From: Pirellulales bacterium | GTDB taxonomy: Bacteria > Planctomycetota > Planctomycetia > Pirellulales > DATAWG01 | Assembly: GCA_036267355.1 (NCBI GenBank) | Contig: DATAWG010000036.1 | Coordinates: forward strand, 62,001 to 126,000 | DNA length: 64,000 bases | Direction of reading: 5' to 3' | Shown here: one piece after another, positions 63,236 to 64,000 of the stretch | Numbering within the stretch: the stretch's first letter is position 1 | How the letters are laid out: every line of letters begins with the position of its first letter | Program-made: the position numbers and the translations under genes | Notes under the pieces: model-generated | Seen by the model: the letters and a program-made list of their open reading frames with translations, nothing else | Databases searched by the model: none | What the model was told of the DNA's origin: nothing

Positions 63236-64000
63236 TCACCCAAGTTCGATTCCCATGCGCGCCATCAGCAGCTTCATGTCTTCCCACACATCGCGCTTCG
63301 CACTCGGGTTTCGCAGCAGATACGCCGGATGATAGGTGCACAGCACGGGAATGCCTTCGTATTGATAGAACCGCCCGCGCAGGCGGCCGATCGTGGCTTC
63401 GCTGTTCAAAAGCGACTTCGCCGCGACCGCCCCCAAGCAGCAGATAAATTCCGGCCGGACAATCGCCAACTGCCGTTCGAGATAGCCGCGGCAATTCTGC
63501 ACTTCATCGGGCAGAGGGTTGCGGTTGCCGGGGGGCCGGCATTTGATGACGTTGCCGATATACACGTCCTCGCGCTTCATGCGGCAGGCTTCGATGATCT
63601 TGGTGAGAAGCTGGCCTGCCTTGCCGACGAACGGTTCACCGGCCCGATCTTCGTCGGCACCCGGCGCTTCGCCGACGAACATCAGCCGGGCATTGATATT
63701 TCCGACGCCGAACACGGTTTGCGTCCGGGTTGTGGCAAGTTCCGTACAGCGCGTGCAAGCCGCAACTTCGCGACGGATAATTTCGAGCCTCGGCAACCGT
63801 TCTGCCGGCGGCACTTGCACTGCCGCGGGCGGTCGAGCGGCCGGCTGGTTGCCGGTCACGGGACTTGTGGGGCCAGCACTGGCAGAGCCAGTGGCACACG
63901 GACTCGCGGCGATCGTCGGACCGGTGGCAAGCGTGGCGAGCGAGGCCGGCGTTGGGGCGGATCGGCGAGATGGCGATTCCGACGCGGACGCCCCAATCGC
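63236..64000 (-). CDS. Uracil-DNA glycosylase, family 4/5 type (5' end probably beyond window)
   Basis: The conserved part (from about 63800 down) has [17 protein letters not shown] with cluster Cys residues, motif [35 protein letters not shown]-like FICCLG, and motif [12 protein letters not shown], as in Fe-S uracil-DNA glycosylases that remove uracil from DNA. A GTG at 63859 is one possible start (207 residues), but the frame stays open to the window edge with a Ser/Ala/Pro-rich linker, so the true start is probably outside. Repeat 63872-63900 lies inside that linker. Confidence 0.85.
   Translation of the reverse strand, partial: AIGASASESPSRRSAPTPASLATLATGPTIAASPCATGSASAGPTSPVTGNQPAARPPAAVQVPPAERLPRLEIIRREVAACTRCTELATTRTQTVFGVGNINARLMFVGEAPGADEDRAGEPFVGKAGQLLTKIIEACRMKREDVYIGNVIKCRPPGNRNPLPDEVQNCRGYLERQLAIVRPEFICCLGAVAAKSLLNSEATIGRLRGRFYQYEGIPVLCTYHPAYLLRNPSAKRDVWEDMKLLMARMGIELG
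63872..63900. repeat. gtgccactggctctgccagt repeat inside the glycosylase linker
   Basis: gccagcactggcagagccag then tggcacacg (63872-63900) is a member of the family at 49726 and 57849. On the minus strand it keeps the glycosylase frame open and encodes CATGSASAG. Confidence 0.75.

Noticed and set aside
62397-63332. 311-residue plus-strand open frame across the Ala-rich gene
   Set aside because: It runs past the start of the minus-strand gene and into the glycosylase gene, so it does not fit gene boundaries; the minus-strand frame has internal repeats and coherent ends.

Overview
This 64 kb window is a GC-rich bacterial chromosome segment, most likely from a planctomycete of the order Pirellulales. 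The reasons are a DUF1598 protein, a ThuA-type secreted protein, many exported beta-propeller and Pro-rich proteins, and above all a dense scatter of short palindromic repeats in almost every intergenic gap (core agcccgaagcgttagcgagg and several other families). Gene content is mostly chromosomal housekeeping and envelope or stress functions. I see no prophage, insertion sequence, integron, plasmid origin or CRISPR array.

Layout. 1-7.9 kb: the 5' end of a probable phosphoglycerate mutase, a ComEC-type DNA-uptake protein, a ThuA protein, a PQQ-type propeller membrane protein and a response regulator, all leftward, then a rightward LysM protein whose C-terminal L,D-transpeptidase-like domain has lost its catalytic residues. 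8-20.3 kb: pyrE, tRNA-Gly(CCC), a DUF1598 protein with a clear terminator, a ribbon-helix-helix protein, the RNase P RNA (rnpB), a TIGR01212 radical SAM protein, an FHA protein, rsgA, sppA, a lipoate/octanoate ligase-family protein and a divergent Lgt homologue. 20.9-25.8 kb: the operon prkA - yeaH (DUF444) - spoVR. 27-31.5 kb: a HemQ-like heme enzyme coupled to a secreted propeller, a transglutaminase and an RMD1-like membrane protein. 31.5-39.6 kb: a stress and maintenance cluster with a 17M-like stress protein, a PfpI protein, pyrophosphatase, LigD, small basic proteins, TauE/DUF1634 and MgtC. 39.8-46 kb: GH16 glycosidase, two-component proteins next to a hydrolase, and a family 9 glycosyltransferase. 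46-52.3 kb: Tex with an unusual Gly/Arg/His-rich tail, a broken DUF5615 gene, a LOG-family protein and a DUF1854 protein. 52.4-58.8 kb, leftward: rpsB-tsf-pyrH-frr followed by ppdK. 59-64 kb: recO, a BamD-LptE lipoprotein pair, a bizarre Ala/Ser/Leu repeat protein with terminal Cys pairs, and a uracil-DNA glycosylase running off the right edge.

How it fits together. BamD, LptE, the heptosyltransferase-like GT9 and the lipoproteins point to a Gram-negative-type outer membrane. The rpsB-tsf-pyrH-frr order is the classical translation operon. The most unusual features are repeat elements that have run into coding sequence (C-termini of PyrH and HemQ, the linker of the uracil-DNA glycosylase), compound repeat islands shared by distant loci, and the 336-residue Ala/Ser/Leu protein, for which I recognise no family.
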